Assembly: GCA_900540855.1 (NCBI GenBank)
Contig: UQHK01000025.1
Location: 1 to 28,337 of the forward strand
Length of the DNA: 28,337 bases
Origin: an uncultured Collinsella sp.
Lineage (GTDB): Bacteria > Actinomycetota > Coriobacteriia > Coriobacteriales > Coriobacteriaceae
Direction: 5' to 3'
This document shows positions 15,572-22,966 of this stretch, one piece after another. Position 1 is the stretch's first letter, and each line of letters begins with the position of its first letter. Both the position numbers and the translations under genes were made by a program. Below the pieces are notes generated by a model. It worked only from the letters and a program-made list of their open reading frames with translations, had not been told where the DNA came from and searched no databases.

Positions 15572-16456
15572 ATGTCCGATATCAAGAATCTGGCCGGGGA
15601 CACGCGCCCTATTGGCGTATTCGACTCGGGTCTTGGTGGTCTGACGGTTGCGCGCGCCATCGCGACGGCGCTGCCGCACGAGTCCGTCTACTACTTCGGC
15701 GACACAAAACGCTGCCCCTACGGCACGCGCACCGAGGATGAGGTGCGCTCGTTTGCGTTGCAGGCGGGCCGTTGGCTGTCGAAGCACGACGTCAAGATTA
15801 TGGTCATCGCCTGCAACACGGCGACCGCTGCGGCCTTGCGTCTGGCCCAGCAGGTGCTCGACGTTCCCGTCATCGGTGTGATCGCACCGGGCGCACGCGC
15901 GGCAATCAACAGCACTCGCACGCGCCGGGTGGGCGTGCTCGCCACCAACCTCACCATTCGCTCGGGCGCCTACACGCGCGCCATCCAGGATCTGGATGCC
16001 GGCGTCGATGTATACGGTTGTCCTGCCTCGAGCTTTGTCGAGGTTGTCGAACACGAGCTCGCCTCGGGTGCACATCTGCAGGAACAGTGGCTTGAGAACG
16101 AGGACATCTTCGATACGCCTGCCGTGCGTGCGCTGGTGGGTGCCACGGTTGAGCCGCTGCGCGACCACGGTATCGATACCGTGGTGCTCGGCTGTACGCA
16201 TTTTCCGCTGTTGGTGGGACCTATCCGTCATGCGCTGGGGCCTGGGGTGCGCGTCGTGAGTTCCGCCGAGGAGACCACGCGCGAGCTGACCGATATCCTC
16301 ACGCGCCGCGAGCAGCTGGCGGGCGACGCCGCCGAGCCGCAGCATCGTTTTGCCACGACGGCCGATAACATTGCCGAGTTTGCGGTGGCGGGCAGCTTTA
16401 TCTTTGGTCAGCCGCTCAAGAGCATTGAGCATATCGATATCGATGAGCTGAAATAG
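15572..16456 (+). CDS. murI: Glutamate racemase
   Basis: Makes D-glutamate for peptidoglycan by a cofactor-free two-base mechanism. The 294-aa protein has IGVFDSGLGGLTV with the conserved Asp-Ser, VIACNTATA with the first catalytic Cys, and VLGCTHFPLL with the second Cys followed by His. The frame is open upstream to 15434, inside the previous gene, but GGTGAGGT just before ATG 15572 and the family length favour this start. Together with murE it supplies the cytoplasmic steps of stem-peptide synthesis. A 54-bp gap separates it from the RNase PH gene. Confidence 0.95.
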   Translation: MSDIKNLAGDTRPIGVFDSGLGGLTVARAIATALPHESVYYFGDTKRCPYGTRTEDEVRSFALQAGRWLSKHDVKIMVIACNTATAAALRLAQQVLDVPVIGVIAPGARAAINSTRTRRVGVLATNLTIRSGAYTRAIQDLDAGVDVYGCPASSFVEVVEHELASGAHLQEQWLENEDIFDTPAVRALVGATVEPLRDHGIDTVVLGCTHFPLLVGPIRHALGPGVRVVSSAEETTRELTDILTRREQLAGDAAEPQHRFATTADNIAEFAVAGSFIFGQPLKSIEHIDIDELK

Positions 16457-16510
16457 ATGTAAGGCCGCCGCCAAAGCCTTCGCCACATTTTTTGCCGAAA
16501 GGATCTTTCT

Positions 16511-17236
16511 ATGGAGTACATGCAGGTCAACCGCGCCAACGGCCGCGCCGCCAACGAGTTGCGTCCCGTTAAGCTCACCCGTGGCGTCATGAAGCACGCC
16601 CACGGTTCGTGCCTGGCCGAGTTCGGCGACACGCGCGTGCTGTGCGCCGCCACTATCGAGGAGGGCGTGCCGGGCTGGCGAAAGGGAGCTAAGGCCGGCT
16701 GGGTGACCGCGGAATACGCCATGCTGCCGACGTCGACCGGCAAGCGCTGCAAGCGCGAGCACGCCAACCGCAAGGGCCGCTCCATGGAGATCGAGCGCCT
16801 CATTGGCCGCAGCCTGCGTACCGTCGTCAACATGAAGGCGCTCGGCGAGTACACCGTCACCGTCGACTGCGATGTGATTCAGGCCGATGGCGGCACGCGT
16901 ACAGCGAGCATCACCGGCGCCTGGGTGGCGCTGCACGACGCCCTCGCCATGTGGGTCGAGGCGGGCAAGATCGAGCGCATCCCGCTTACCGGCCAGGTGG
17001 CTGCAATCTCCATGGGCGTTGTCGACGGCAATACGCTGCTTGACCTCGATTATTCCGAGGACAGCCATGCCGAAGTCGACATGAACCTCGTTGCCACCGA
17101 CACCGGTGAGATGATCGAGCTCCAGGGCACTGGCGAGCAGGCGCCCTTTGACCGTAAGCGCCTCAACGCCCTGCTCGACTTGGGCGACAAAGGCATCGCC
17201 GAGCTCATCGAGCTTCAGCGCCAAGCCATCGCCTAA
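16511..17236 (+). CDS. rph: Ribonuclease PH
   Basis: Phosphorolytic 3'-5' exoribonuclease that trims the 3' end of tRNA precursors, acting as a hexamer in the cytoplasm. The 241-aa length is normal. Seen: RGVMKHAHGSCLAEFGDTRVLCAAT (given by ends only: about 21-45), TAEYAMLPTSTGKR with the Arg-rich RNA-binding stretch and MEIERLIGRSLR, the DVIQADGGTRTASITGA phosphate-binding region, and GTGEQAPFDRKRL near the end. AAAGGA lies 8 nt before the ATG; Met4 is an alternative start. A strong terminator follows the stop directly. Its partner rdgB next door is a very common neighbour of rph in bacteria. Confidence 0.96.
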   Translation: MEYMQVNRANGRAANELRPVKLTRGVMKHAHGSCLAEFGDTRVLCAATIEEGVPGWRKGAKAGWVTAEYAMLPTSTGKRCKREHANRKGRSMEIERLIGRSLRTVVNMKALGEYTVTVDCDVIQADGGTRTASITGAWVALHDALAMWVEAGKIERIPLTGQVAAISMGVVDGNTLLDLDYSEDSHAEVDMNLVATDTGEMIELQGTGEQAPFDRKRLNALLDLGDKGIAELIELQRQAIA

Positions 17237-17274
17237 CCTGCCAAAAAGGGACAGGTTTATTTTGGCAGGTTTTA
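17237..17274 (+). terminator. Terminator after rph
   Basis: CCTGCCAAAA (17237-17246) pairs perfectly with TTTTGGCAGG (17260-17269), with a 13-nt loop and TTTTA after it. The stem begins on the base after the rph stop codon. It could also be a dispersed palindromic repeat, since the A/T-ended arms are symmetrical and would terminate both ways. Confidence 0.75.
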
Positions 17275-17379
17275 TCTGGGAAAACGTCGAAGTATAAGAC
17301 TGCCGTTGATTGAGAGGGGAGAGGCGGAGGCCCTCGTCGCCCTCGGCGCGGCATTGCTATAGAGACAAGGAGACCACTC

Positions 17380-18021
17380 ATGGCACTTGAGAAGATCGAC
17401 ATCGACACCCTCGACCCGGCGGCGACCATTGTCGTGGCAACGGGCAACGCCCATAAGCTCACCGAGATCGAGGCCATTTTAGGCAAGGTCATGCCCGAGG
17501 TTCGCTTTGTGGCGCTCGGCCAGCTGGGCGATTTTGAGGACCCCGAGGAAAACGGCACGACGTTTTTGGAGAACGCCATCATCAAGGCGCAGGCTGCGGT
17601 CGAGGAGACGGGCCTTATGGCCATTGCCGACGATTCTGGCCTGGTCGTTGATGCCCTGGACGGCGAGCCTGGCGTGTATAGCGCGCGCTATGCGGGCGTG
17701 CACGGAGACGATGCCGCCAACAACGCCAAGCTTCTCGTGAATCTGGAGGGCGTGGCCGACGAGGACCGCACTGCGCGCTTTATGAGCGTCGTCGCGCTCA
17801 TCGACACGGACGGTTTGGTTACCTATGGTGAGGGCGCCTGCGAGGGCACTATCGCACACGAGGGCCGCGGCGATCACGGCTTTGGCTACGACCCGCTGTT
17901 CCTGCCGGTCGACACGCCGGGCAAGACCATGGCCGAGCTCACGGCGGACGAGAAGAACGCCATCAGCCATCGATTCCATGCGCTCGAGCACCTATCCGCC
18001 AAACTGACGGGCGAGGAGTAA
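17380..18021 (+). CDS. rdgB: XTP/dITP diphosphatase (non-canonical purine NTP pyrophosphatase)
   Basis: Hydrolyses XTP, ITP and dITP to monophosphates, keeping deaminated purines out of DNA and RNA. The 213-aa protein shows IVVATGNAHKLTEI (Ham1 motif near the N terminus), the catalytic ADDSGLVVDAL, PGVYSARYAG, GFGYDPLF and the closing SHR segment. An AAGGAG lies upstream of the ATG, and a short N-terminal extension of about 12 residues precedes the first strand. A TATAAG near 17295 could be a -10 for a separate transcript after the rph terminator. dtd starts 3 bp after the stop. Confidence 0.96.
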   Translation: MALEKIDIDTLDPAATIVVATGNAHKLTEIEAILGKVMPEVRFVALGQLGDFEDPEENGTTFLENAIIKAQAAVEETGLMAIADDSGLVVDALDGEPGVYSARYAGVHGDDAANNAKLLVNLEGVADEDRTARFMSVVALIDTDGLVTYGEGACEGTIAHEGRGDHGFGYDPLFLPVDTPGKTMAELTADEKNAISHRFHALEHLSAKLTGEE

Positions 18022-18024
18022 GCC

Positions 18025-18471
18025 GTGCGTGCGGTGGTGCAGCGCGTACTCAATGCCGGCGTGACAGTCGACGGCGAGTGCGTGGGCAAAATTGGGCGCG
18101 GCTATCTGGTGCTGTTGGGCGTGGGCCACGGCGATACGCGTGCCGAGGCCGACAAGCTGTGGGGCAAGCTCCGCGGGCTACGTATCAACGAGGACGAGAA
18201 CGGCAAGACCAATCTGGCGCTTGCCGATGTCGACGGCGAGATGCTCGTGGTGTCGCAGTTCACGCTGTTCGCTGACTGCCGCCACGGTCGCCGTCCGTCG
18301 TTTACCGATGCAGGCGCGCCCGATGTTGCCAACGAGCTCTACGAGTACTTCCTGACGCTCGTTCGTCAAGATGTCGAACACGTGGCGCACGGCATCTTTG
18401 GCGCCGACATGAAGGTCAGCCTCGTCAACGACGGCCCGTTTACCATCGTTCTCGATACGGACAACCTGTAA
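18025..18471 (+). CDS. dtd: D-aminoacyl-tRNA deacylase
   Basis: Removes D-amino acids (and Gly mischarged on tRNA-Ala) from tRNA. The 148-aa protein starts with GTG and MRAVVQRV, has the active-site SQFTLFADCRHGRRPSF motif with the catalytic Thr, and a C-terminal NDGPFTI that corresponds to the GPVT (Gly-cisPro) motif; Val is replaced by Phe. The ribosome site GAGGAG overlaps the rdgB stop region and the gap is 3 bp, so the two are co-translated. The pairing fits a quality-control theme (nucleotide pool and charged tRNA). Confidence 0.95.
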   Translation: MRAVVQRVLNAGVTVDGECVGKIGRGYLVLLGVGHGDTRAEADKLWGKLRGLRINEDENGKTNLALADVDGEMLVVSQFTLFADCRHGRRPSFTDAGAPDVANELYEYFLTLVRQDVEHVAHGIFGADMKVSLVNDGPFTIVLDTDNL

Positions 18472-18504
18472 GCAGTCAATTTGGGACGGGGCTTATTTAG
18501 CTAC

Positions 18505-18534
18505 TTGCGTATGGCGGCAGCAGGGTGCTATAGT
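18505..18534 (+). promoter_or_regulatory. Promoter of the veg-ispE unit
   Basis: TTGCGT (18505-18510), an 18-bp spacer and TATAGT (18529-18534). Start of transcription is expected near 18541, giving a leader of about 60 nt that contains a terminator-like hairpin. Confidence 0.65.
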
Positions 18535-18554
18535 ATTAGAGTTTTGTCTATCTT

Positions 18555-18574
18555 AGGGGTATTATCCCCTTTTT
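18555..18574 (+). terminator. Terminator-like hairpin in the veg leader
   Basis: AGGGG (18555-18559) pairs with CCCCT (18566-18570) around a 6-nt AT loop, followed by TTTT (18571-18574). The stem is short, so termination would be partial. It lies between the promoter and the ribosome site, as expected of an attenuator. Confidence 0.5.
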
Positions 18575-18601
18575 GAATTGCACCTTCTGGAGGCCCTGTT
18601 C

Positions 18602-18898
18602 ATGGAAGAGATGGAAGTCAATCACGTCGACGACATCCACGAGAAGCTGACCGATATGGTGGGCGATCGCGTCAAGGTGAAGGCCAACATGGGCCGCACC
18701 CGCGTCGTCGAGCGCATGGGCACCATCAAGAGCGTCCACCCCGCCGTCTTTATCGTCGAGGTTGACGAGCGTCGCGGCCGCAAGTCGCGTCAGTCCTACC
18801 AGTATATCGATGTCCTCACCGGTCAGGTCGAGCTGTTCGACCCCGAGAGCGGCGAGCATATCTTTACCCCGCTCGGCAATCAGCTCGAGGAGCACTAG
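18602..18898 (+). CDS. veg: Veg-family protein (DUF1021)
   Basis: A 98-aa small basic/acidic protein. It begins near DDIHEKLTDMVGDRVKVKA, continues with a GRTRVVERMGTIKSVHP segment and ends in the conserved SYQYIDVLTGQVEL, matching the Veg family of Gram-positive bacteria. B. subtilis Veg is small, strongly expressed and linked to biofilm control, but its biochemical role is unclear. I chose ATG 18602, with GGAGG 8 nt upstream; the frame extends 24 bp further to a TTG. The C-terminal half resembles a small beta-barrel. ispE begins 2 bp after the stop, and veg next to ispE is also seen in Firmicutes. Confidence 0.85.
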   Translation: MEEMEVNHVDDIHEKLTDMVGDRVKVKANMGRTRVVERMGTIKSVHPAVFIVEVDERRGRKSRQSYQYIDVLTGQVELFDPESGEHIFTPLGNQLEEH

Positions 18899-18900
18899 CG

Positions 18901-19797
18901 GTGACCGATCGGTCCCTGACTCTTTCCGCGCCGGCAAAGATTAACCTCTACCTGGGGGTTCATACCGAGCGCGATGACCGCGGCTACCACAGGGTCGATT
19001 CCCTGATGGCAGCTGTCGGTCTTTCCGATACCGTGACGGTTACGCCGGCACAGGCGCTGACCGTCCAGACGGTTCCGGCATCAGATTTTCCCATGCAAAA
19101 GAATACGGCGTATCGGGCTGCGGTTGCTATGGCCGAGCATTATGGTCGCGAGGCAAACATCTGCGTGACGATTGAGAAGCGCATTCCATTGTGCGCCGGC
19201 TTGGGCGGTCCCTCGACGGATGCGGCCGCGGTCATTGTCGCCTTGGCGGAGCTCTGGGGAATTGATCGCACCGACCCCGCGCTCGACGACATTGCGCGGG
19301 GCATTGGTGCTGACGTCCCGTTCTTTTTGCACGCGAGCCCTTCGTTCTACGTAGGTGGGGGAGACGTGCTGGCAACTGAGTATCCCGTGCTGCCCGCAAC
19401 GCCCGTCGTGTTGGTCAAGCCGCGCGAGGCAAGCGTTTCGACAATTGAAGCCTATCGACGTTTTGACGAGGCCCCGGTGCCTGCAGACAAGCCCGGCGCG
19501 ATAGCTTCTGCCTTGCGTGCTGGTGATGCTGAGACGGCATATGCGCTCATCCATAACAACCTGGGTGTCATTTCCGCACAGATGGAGCCTCAGATACAAA
19601 CGGTTCTCGATTGGCTGCGTAAACAAGGCGGCACCGTTGCTGTAGATGTGTGCGGATCGGGCGCCTGCTCGTTTGCCATTTGCGACACCGTCGCCACGGC
19701 TGAGGGGCTTGCCGACGCTGCCCTGCAAAACGGCTGGTGGTCCTGCGCGACGGAGCTCATTCCCAACACGGTTCGCATCGAAGTGCCAAGGAAGTAA
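18901..19797 (+). CDS. ispE: 4-diphosphocytidyl-2-C-methyl-D-erythritol kinase
   Basis: GHMP-family kinase of the non-mevalonate (MEP) isoprenoid pathway. The 298-aa protein has SAPAKINLYLGV (catalytic Lys13), the ATP-binding glycine loop PLCAGLGGPSTDAAA (96-110; the common GGSSDAAA is GPSTDAAA here), catalytic Asp138 in GADVPFFL, and a C-terminal CGSGACSFA motif. The start is GTG at 18901, 2 bp after the veg-like stop, with GAGGAG inside the preceding gene's end. The MEP pathway supplies undecaprenyl carrier and quinones. The tRNA-Pro and its own promoter follow within 50 bp. Confidence 0.95.
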   Translation: MTDRSLTLSAPAKINLYLGVHTERDDRGYHRVDSLMAAVGLSDTVTVTPAQALTVQTVPASDFPMQKNTAYRAAVAMAEHYGREANICVTIEKRIPLCAGLGGPSTDAAAVIVALAELWGIDRTDPALDDIARGIGADVPFFLHASPSFYVGGGDVLATEYPVLPATPVVLVKPREASVSTIEAYRRFDEAPVPADKPGAIASALRAGDAETAYALIHNNLGVISAQMEPQIQTVLDWLRKQGGTVAVDVCGSGACSFAICDTVATAEGLADAALQNGWWSCATELIPNTVRIEVPRK

Positions 19798-19846
19798 AAA
19801 TTTCTCTAGCACACGACGGAAATCTTTGTTACTATAGTCGAGCTAA

Positions 19847-19923
19847 CGGGTTGTGGCTCAGTTTGGTAGAGCACTGCGTTCGGGACGCAGGGGTCGCTGG
19901 TTCAAATCCAGTCAACCCGACCA
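19847..19923 (+). tRNA. tRNA-Pro(CGG)
   Basis: Full cloverleaf: acceptor CGGGTTG/CAACCCG, D arm GCTC/GAGC, anticodon stem CTGCG/CGCAG with loop TTCGGGA (anticodon CGG), T arm GCTGG/CCAGT with TTCAAAT, A73 and an encoded CCA (19921-19923). It reads CCG codons. A -10-like TATAGT lies at 19833-19838, 9 bp upstream, but no good -35 is visible. Confidence 0.96.
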
Positions 19924-19934
19924 GAGCATGAGGA

Positions 19935-19962
19935 GGGACCGCTTCTTGCGGTCCCTTTTTTT
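19935..19962 (+). terminator. Terminator of tRNA-Pro
   Basis: Perfect 8-bp stem GGGACCGC/GCGGTCCC with a TTCTT loop, followed by seven T (19956-19962). A textbook intrinsic terminator. Confidence 0.95.
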
Positions 19963-19970
19963 AGCTATTG

Positions 19971-19999
19971 TTGTGATACCGCGATACCCGCGGTATACT
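19971..19999 (+). promoter_or_regulatory. Promoter of tatA with embedded palindrome
   Basis: TTGTGA (19971-19976), a 17-bp spacer and TATACT (19994-19999). An inverted repeat ATACCGCG/CGCGGTAT (19976-19983 and 19989-19996) fills the spacer and enters the -10, the usual place for a repressor operator. The start of transcription would be near 20006. Confidence 0.7.
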
Positions 20000-20035
20000 C
20001 ATTCGAGCTTGTCTCGCTGTATTGTGGAGGTCTAC

Positions 20036-20311
20036 ATGTTTGGACTGAGGGCTCCTGAGCTCATCATTATTCTCGTCGTTGTCCTGATTATCTTCGGGCC
20101 CAAGAACCTGCCGAAGCTCGGCAAGTCCCTCGGCTCTACCGTCAAGAATATCCGCGAGGGTATGGAGGGCGACGATAAGGCCGAGACCAAGCAGGCCGAG
20201 GAGGTCGTGGTCGAGCAGTCCGAGGAGGACAAGGAGATCGCTGAGCTCGAGGCCAAGCTCGCTGCTGCCAAGAAGAAGCAGGCAGAGGACAGCGACGCGG
20301 ACGCAGAGTAG
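20036..20311 (+). CDS. tatA: Twin-arginine translocase subunit TatA/TatE-type
   Basis: A 91-aa protein with an N-terminal membrane helix (ELIIILVVVLIIF, about 8-20), the Tat hinge FGPKNLPKLGKSLG (20-33), an amphipathic helix, then a very acidic and Lys-rich coiled tail. TatA oligomers form the passage for folded proteins. I chose ATG 20036, with GGAGG 5 nt upstream. No tatC or tatB lies nearby, so it depends on a TatC elsewhere. It has its own promoter and terminator. TatB-like proteins are longer with a different hinge, so TatA is the better call. Confidence 0.88.
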   Translation: MFGLRAPELIIILVVVLIIFGPKNLPKLGKSLGSTVKNIREGMEGDDKAETKQAEEVVVEQSEEDKEIAELEAKLAAAKKKQAEDSDADAE

Positions 20312-20336
20312 TCCCATCCCTTTGGGGTGAGCACCT

Positions 20337-20369
20337 GACCGGCTTGCCCGCAGGCTAGCCGGTCTTTTT
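20337..20369 (+). terminator. Terminator of tatA
   Basis: GACCGGCT (20337-20344) pairs with AGCCGGTC (20357-20364), 12-nt loop, then TTTTT (20365-20369). Confidence 0.93.
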
Positions 20370-20417
20370 CGTTTTGTTGACAGTTGATTGTTTGATCAGA
20401 GTTGGGGAGATATCCGT

Positions 20418-20888
20418 ATGGACGCAAGCCAGATCGTACTGACCGCTGAGGGCCGCCAGAAGCTCGTCGAGGAGCTCGCTTGGCGTGAGGGCGATTACGC
20501 CAAGGAGATCGTCGAGGACATCAAGGAAGCCCGCGCGTTCGGCGACCTTTCGGAGAACTCCGAGTACGATGCCGCTAAGGACAAGCAGGCCCAGAACGCC
20601 GCTCGTATTGCCGAGATCCAGGCCATCCTCGCCAACGCTCAGGTTGCTGCCACCACGGGCGACCTGACCGTCTCCATCGGTTCCACCGTTTCGCTGATTG
20701 ATCCCAACGGCGAGGTCATGGAAGTCACGCTCGTCGGTACCACCGAGACCAACTCGCTCGAGCACAAGATTTCCAACGAGTCTCCGGTCGGTCACGCCAT
20801 CATCGGTCACGGCGAGGGCGACTCCGTCGAGGTCGTTACGCCTTCCGGCAAGACTCGCGTCTACACCATCGCCAAGATTGCACGCTAG
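20418..20888 (+). CDS. greA: Transcription elongation factor GreA
   Basis: Rescues backtracked RNA polymerase by stimulating cleavage of the nascent 3' end. The 156-aa protein has the N-terminal coiled coil, with the tip motif GDLSENSEYDAAKD carrying the conserved acidic residues that enter the polymerase channel. A C-terminal FKBP-like domain ends in SVEVVTPSGKTRVYTI. The start ATG 20418 is preceded by GGGGAGA; a TTG further upstream in frame is less likely. A -35-like TTGACA lies at 20377-20382 but no matching -10 is evident. GreA beside lysS is a frequent arrangement. Confidence 0.96.
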   Translation: MDASQIVLTAEGRQKLVEELAWREGDYAKEIVEDIKEARAFGDLSENSEYDAAKDKQAQNAARIAEIQAILANAQVAATTGDLTVSIGSTVSLIDPNGEVMEVTLVGTTETNSLEHKISNESPVGHAIIGHGEGDSVEVVTPSGKTRVYTIAKIAR

Positions 20889-20892
20889 ACCA

Positions 20893-20949
20893 CGGTCCCG
20901 CGTAAAGGTATGTTTTCGCTCCCTGGGACCGAATCCTGGGGAGCGTTTT
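20893..20949 (+). terminator. Interleaved hairpins between greA and lysS (possible attenuator)
   Basis: Two 7-bp stems share the space. Stem A is CGGTCCC (20893-20899) with GGGACCG (20925-20931). Stem B is CGCTCCC (20917-20923) with GGGAGCG (20939-20945), followed by TTTTA. B alone looks like an intrinsic terminator. Because the arms alternate (A5, B5, A3, B3), A and B either exclude each other or form an H-type pseudoknot. Confidence 0.6.
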
Positions 20950-20967
20950 AGTTTGAGGAGTTAACTT

Positions 20968-22932
20968 ATGGCAGAGAACCAGAACGCCGCAGATCAGGCA
21001 TCGACGCTCAACGACGAGCGCGCCACCCGCCTGGCCAAGCGCGCCGCCCTGTTCGAGGCGGGCCAGAACCCCTATCCCGAGCACTCTGAGCTTGAGGACT
21101 ACGTTGCCGATATCGAGGCTAAGTATGCCGAGCTTGCCGATGGCGAGGACACCGAGGACGTCGTGAAGATCGCCGGCCGTGTGGTCGCCAAGCGCGGTCA
21201 GGGCAAGATTATGTTCATCGTCGTGCGCGATGCGACTGCCGAGATTCAGCTGTTCTGCCGCATCAATGACATGGACGAGACCGCTTGGAACACGCTCAAG
21301 GCCCTCGACCTTGGCGATATCCTGGGCGTGACCGGCGTGGTCGTGCGCACCCAGCGCGGCCAGCTTTCCGTTGCCCCTAAGAGTGCGACCCTGCTTGCCA
21401 AGGCCGTTCGTCCGCTGCCCGAGAAGTTCCACGGCCTCTCCGACAAGGAGACCCGCTATCGCCAGCGCTATGTCGACCTGATCGCCAACGACGACGTTCG
21501 CGAGACCTTCCGTAAGCGTTCGCAGATTCTCTCCACCTTCCGTCGTTTTATGGAGTCCGACGGCTACATGGAGGTCGAGACCCCCATCTTGCAGACCATC
21601 CAGGGCGGCGCTACGGCTAAGCCGTTCATCACGCACTTCAACGCGCTCGATCAGGAGTGCTACCTGCGTATTGCCACCGAGCTGCACCTCAAGCGCTGCA
21701 TCGTCGGCGGTTTTGAGCGCGTGTTCGAGATCGGCCGTATCTTCCGTAACGAGGGCATGGACCTTACCCACAACCCCGAGTTCACCACGATGGAGGCCTA
21801 CCGTGCCTTCTCCGACCTCGAGGGCATGAAGGCGCTCGCCCAGGGTGTCATCAAGGCGGCTAACAAGGCCATCGGCAACCCCGAGGTTATCGAGTACCAG
21901 GGCCAGACCATCGACCTTTCTGGTGAGTGGGCCAGCCGTCCCATGACCGACATCGTCTCCGACGTGCTCGGCAAGCAGGTCACCATCGACACGCCGGTCG
22001 AGGAGCTTGCTGCCGCCGCGCGCGAGAAGGGCCTGGAGATTAAGCCCGAGTGGACTGCTGGCAAGATCATCGCCGAGATTTACGATGAGCTGGGCGAGGA
22101 CACCATCGTCAACCCCACGTTCGTGTGCGATTACCCCATCGAGGTCAGCCCGCTTGCCAAGCGCTTTGAGGACGATCCGCGCCTGACGCACCGCTTTGAG
22201 CTGGTTATCGCCGGTCACGAGTACGCCAACGCGTTCTCCGAGCTCAACGACCCGGTCGACCAGGCCGAGCGCTTTGCCGCCCAGATGGCCGAGAAGGCTG
22301 GCGGCGACGACGAGGCCATGGAGTACGACGAGGACTACGTGCGCGCCCTCGAGTACGGTATGCCTCCCGCGGGCGGCATCGGCATCGGTATCGACCGCGT
22401 GGTCATGCTGCTCACCAACCAGGCTTCCATCCGCGACGTGCTACTGTTCCCGCACATGAAGCCCGAGAAGGGTTTCCAGTCCGGTGCCGCTGCCGCCAAG
22501 GCTGCCGAGGCCGGCAACGCCGCGAGCCCGTTCGTCAAGCCGCTCAAGCCCACGGTTGATTACTCCAAGATCGCCGTCGAGCCGCTGTTTGAGGAGTTCG
22601 TCGACTTCGATACCTTCTCCAAGAGCGATTTCCGCGCTGTGAAGGTCAAGGCGTGCGAGGCCGTCAAGAAGTCCAAGAAGCTGCTGAACTTTACGCTCGA
22701 CGACGGCACTGGCACCGACCGCACCATCCTCTCCGGCATTCACGGTTATTATGAGCCCGAGGACCTGGTCGGCAAGACTCTGCTCGCCATCACCAACCTG
22801 CCTCCGCGCAAGATGATGGGTATTCCCAGCTGCGGCATGCTCATCAGCGCTATCCACGAGGAGGAGGGCGAGGAGCGTCTCAATCTGATCCAGCTCGACG
22901 CTTCCATCCCCGCCGGCGCAAAGATGTACTAA
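20968..22932 (+). CDS. lysS: Lysyl-tRNA synthetase (class II) with C-terminal OB-fold tRNA-binding domain
   Basis: Charges tRNA-Lys. An N-terminal anticodon-binding OB domain (about 55-160) is followed by the class II core: motif 2 in FEIGRIFRNEG (253-263) and on to HNPEFTTME, and motif 3 GIGIGIDRVVMLL (about 470-483). An Ala-rich linker (about 500-527) leads to an extra domain of about 115 residues. That domain reads like the EMAP/Trbp111-type OB fold at the end of MetRS: FDTFSKSDFRAVKV, KKLLNFTLDDGTG, TILSGIHGYYEPEDLVGK, NLPPRKMMGIPSCGML. Most bacterial LysRS are near 500 aa and lack it; this one is 654 aa. GAGGAG precedes the ATG. The greA-lysS gap holds a possible attenuator. Confidence 0.96.
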   Translation: MAENQNAADQASTLNDERATRLAKRAALFEAGQNPYPEHSELEDYVADIEAKYAELADGEDTEDVVKIAGRVVAKRGQGKIMFIVVRDATAEIQLFCRINDMDETAWNTLKALDLGDILGVTGVVVRTQRGQLSVAPKSATLLAKAVRPLPEKFHGLSDKETRYRQRYVDLIANDDVRETFRKRSQILSTFRRFMESDGYMEVETPILQTIQGGATAKPFITHFNALDQECYLRIATELHLKRCIVGGFERVFEIGRIFRNEGMDLTHNPEFTTMEAYRAFSDLEGMKALAQGVIKAANKAIGNPEVIEYQGQTIDLSGEWASRPMTDIVSDVLGKQVTIDTPVEELAAAAREKGLEIKPEWTAGKIIAEIYDELGEDTIVNPTFVCDYPIEVSPLAKRFEDDPRLTHRFELVIAGHEYANAFSELNDPVDQAERFAAQMAEKAGGDDEAMEYDEDYVRALEYGMPPAGGIGIGIDRVVMLLTNQASIRDVLLFPHMKPEKGFQSGAAAAKAAEAGNAASPFVKPLKPTVDYSKIAVEPLFEEFVDFDTFSKSDFRAVKVKACEAVKKSKKLLNFTLDDGTGTDRTILSGIHGYYEPEDLVGKTLLAITNLPPRKMMGIPSCGMLISAIHEEEGEERLNLIQLDASIPAGAKMY

Positions 22933-22935
22933 CTA

Positions 22936-22962
22936 GTTACGCGGTTCTACGAACCGCGTAAC
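22936..22962. repeat. Perfect 12-bp hairpin after lysS
   Basis: GTTACGCGGTTC (22936-22947) and GAACCGCGTAAC (22951-22962) form a perfect stem with a TAC loop starting 3 bp after the lysS stop. No T run follows. It may protect the 3' end of the mRNA or be a repeat. Confidence 0.7.
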
Positions 22963-22966
22963 GGCT

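Noticed and set aside
15365..17224. A 619-aa - strand frame opposite murI and rph
   Set aside because: It crosses two certain + strand genes and the gap between them; typical antisense shadow.
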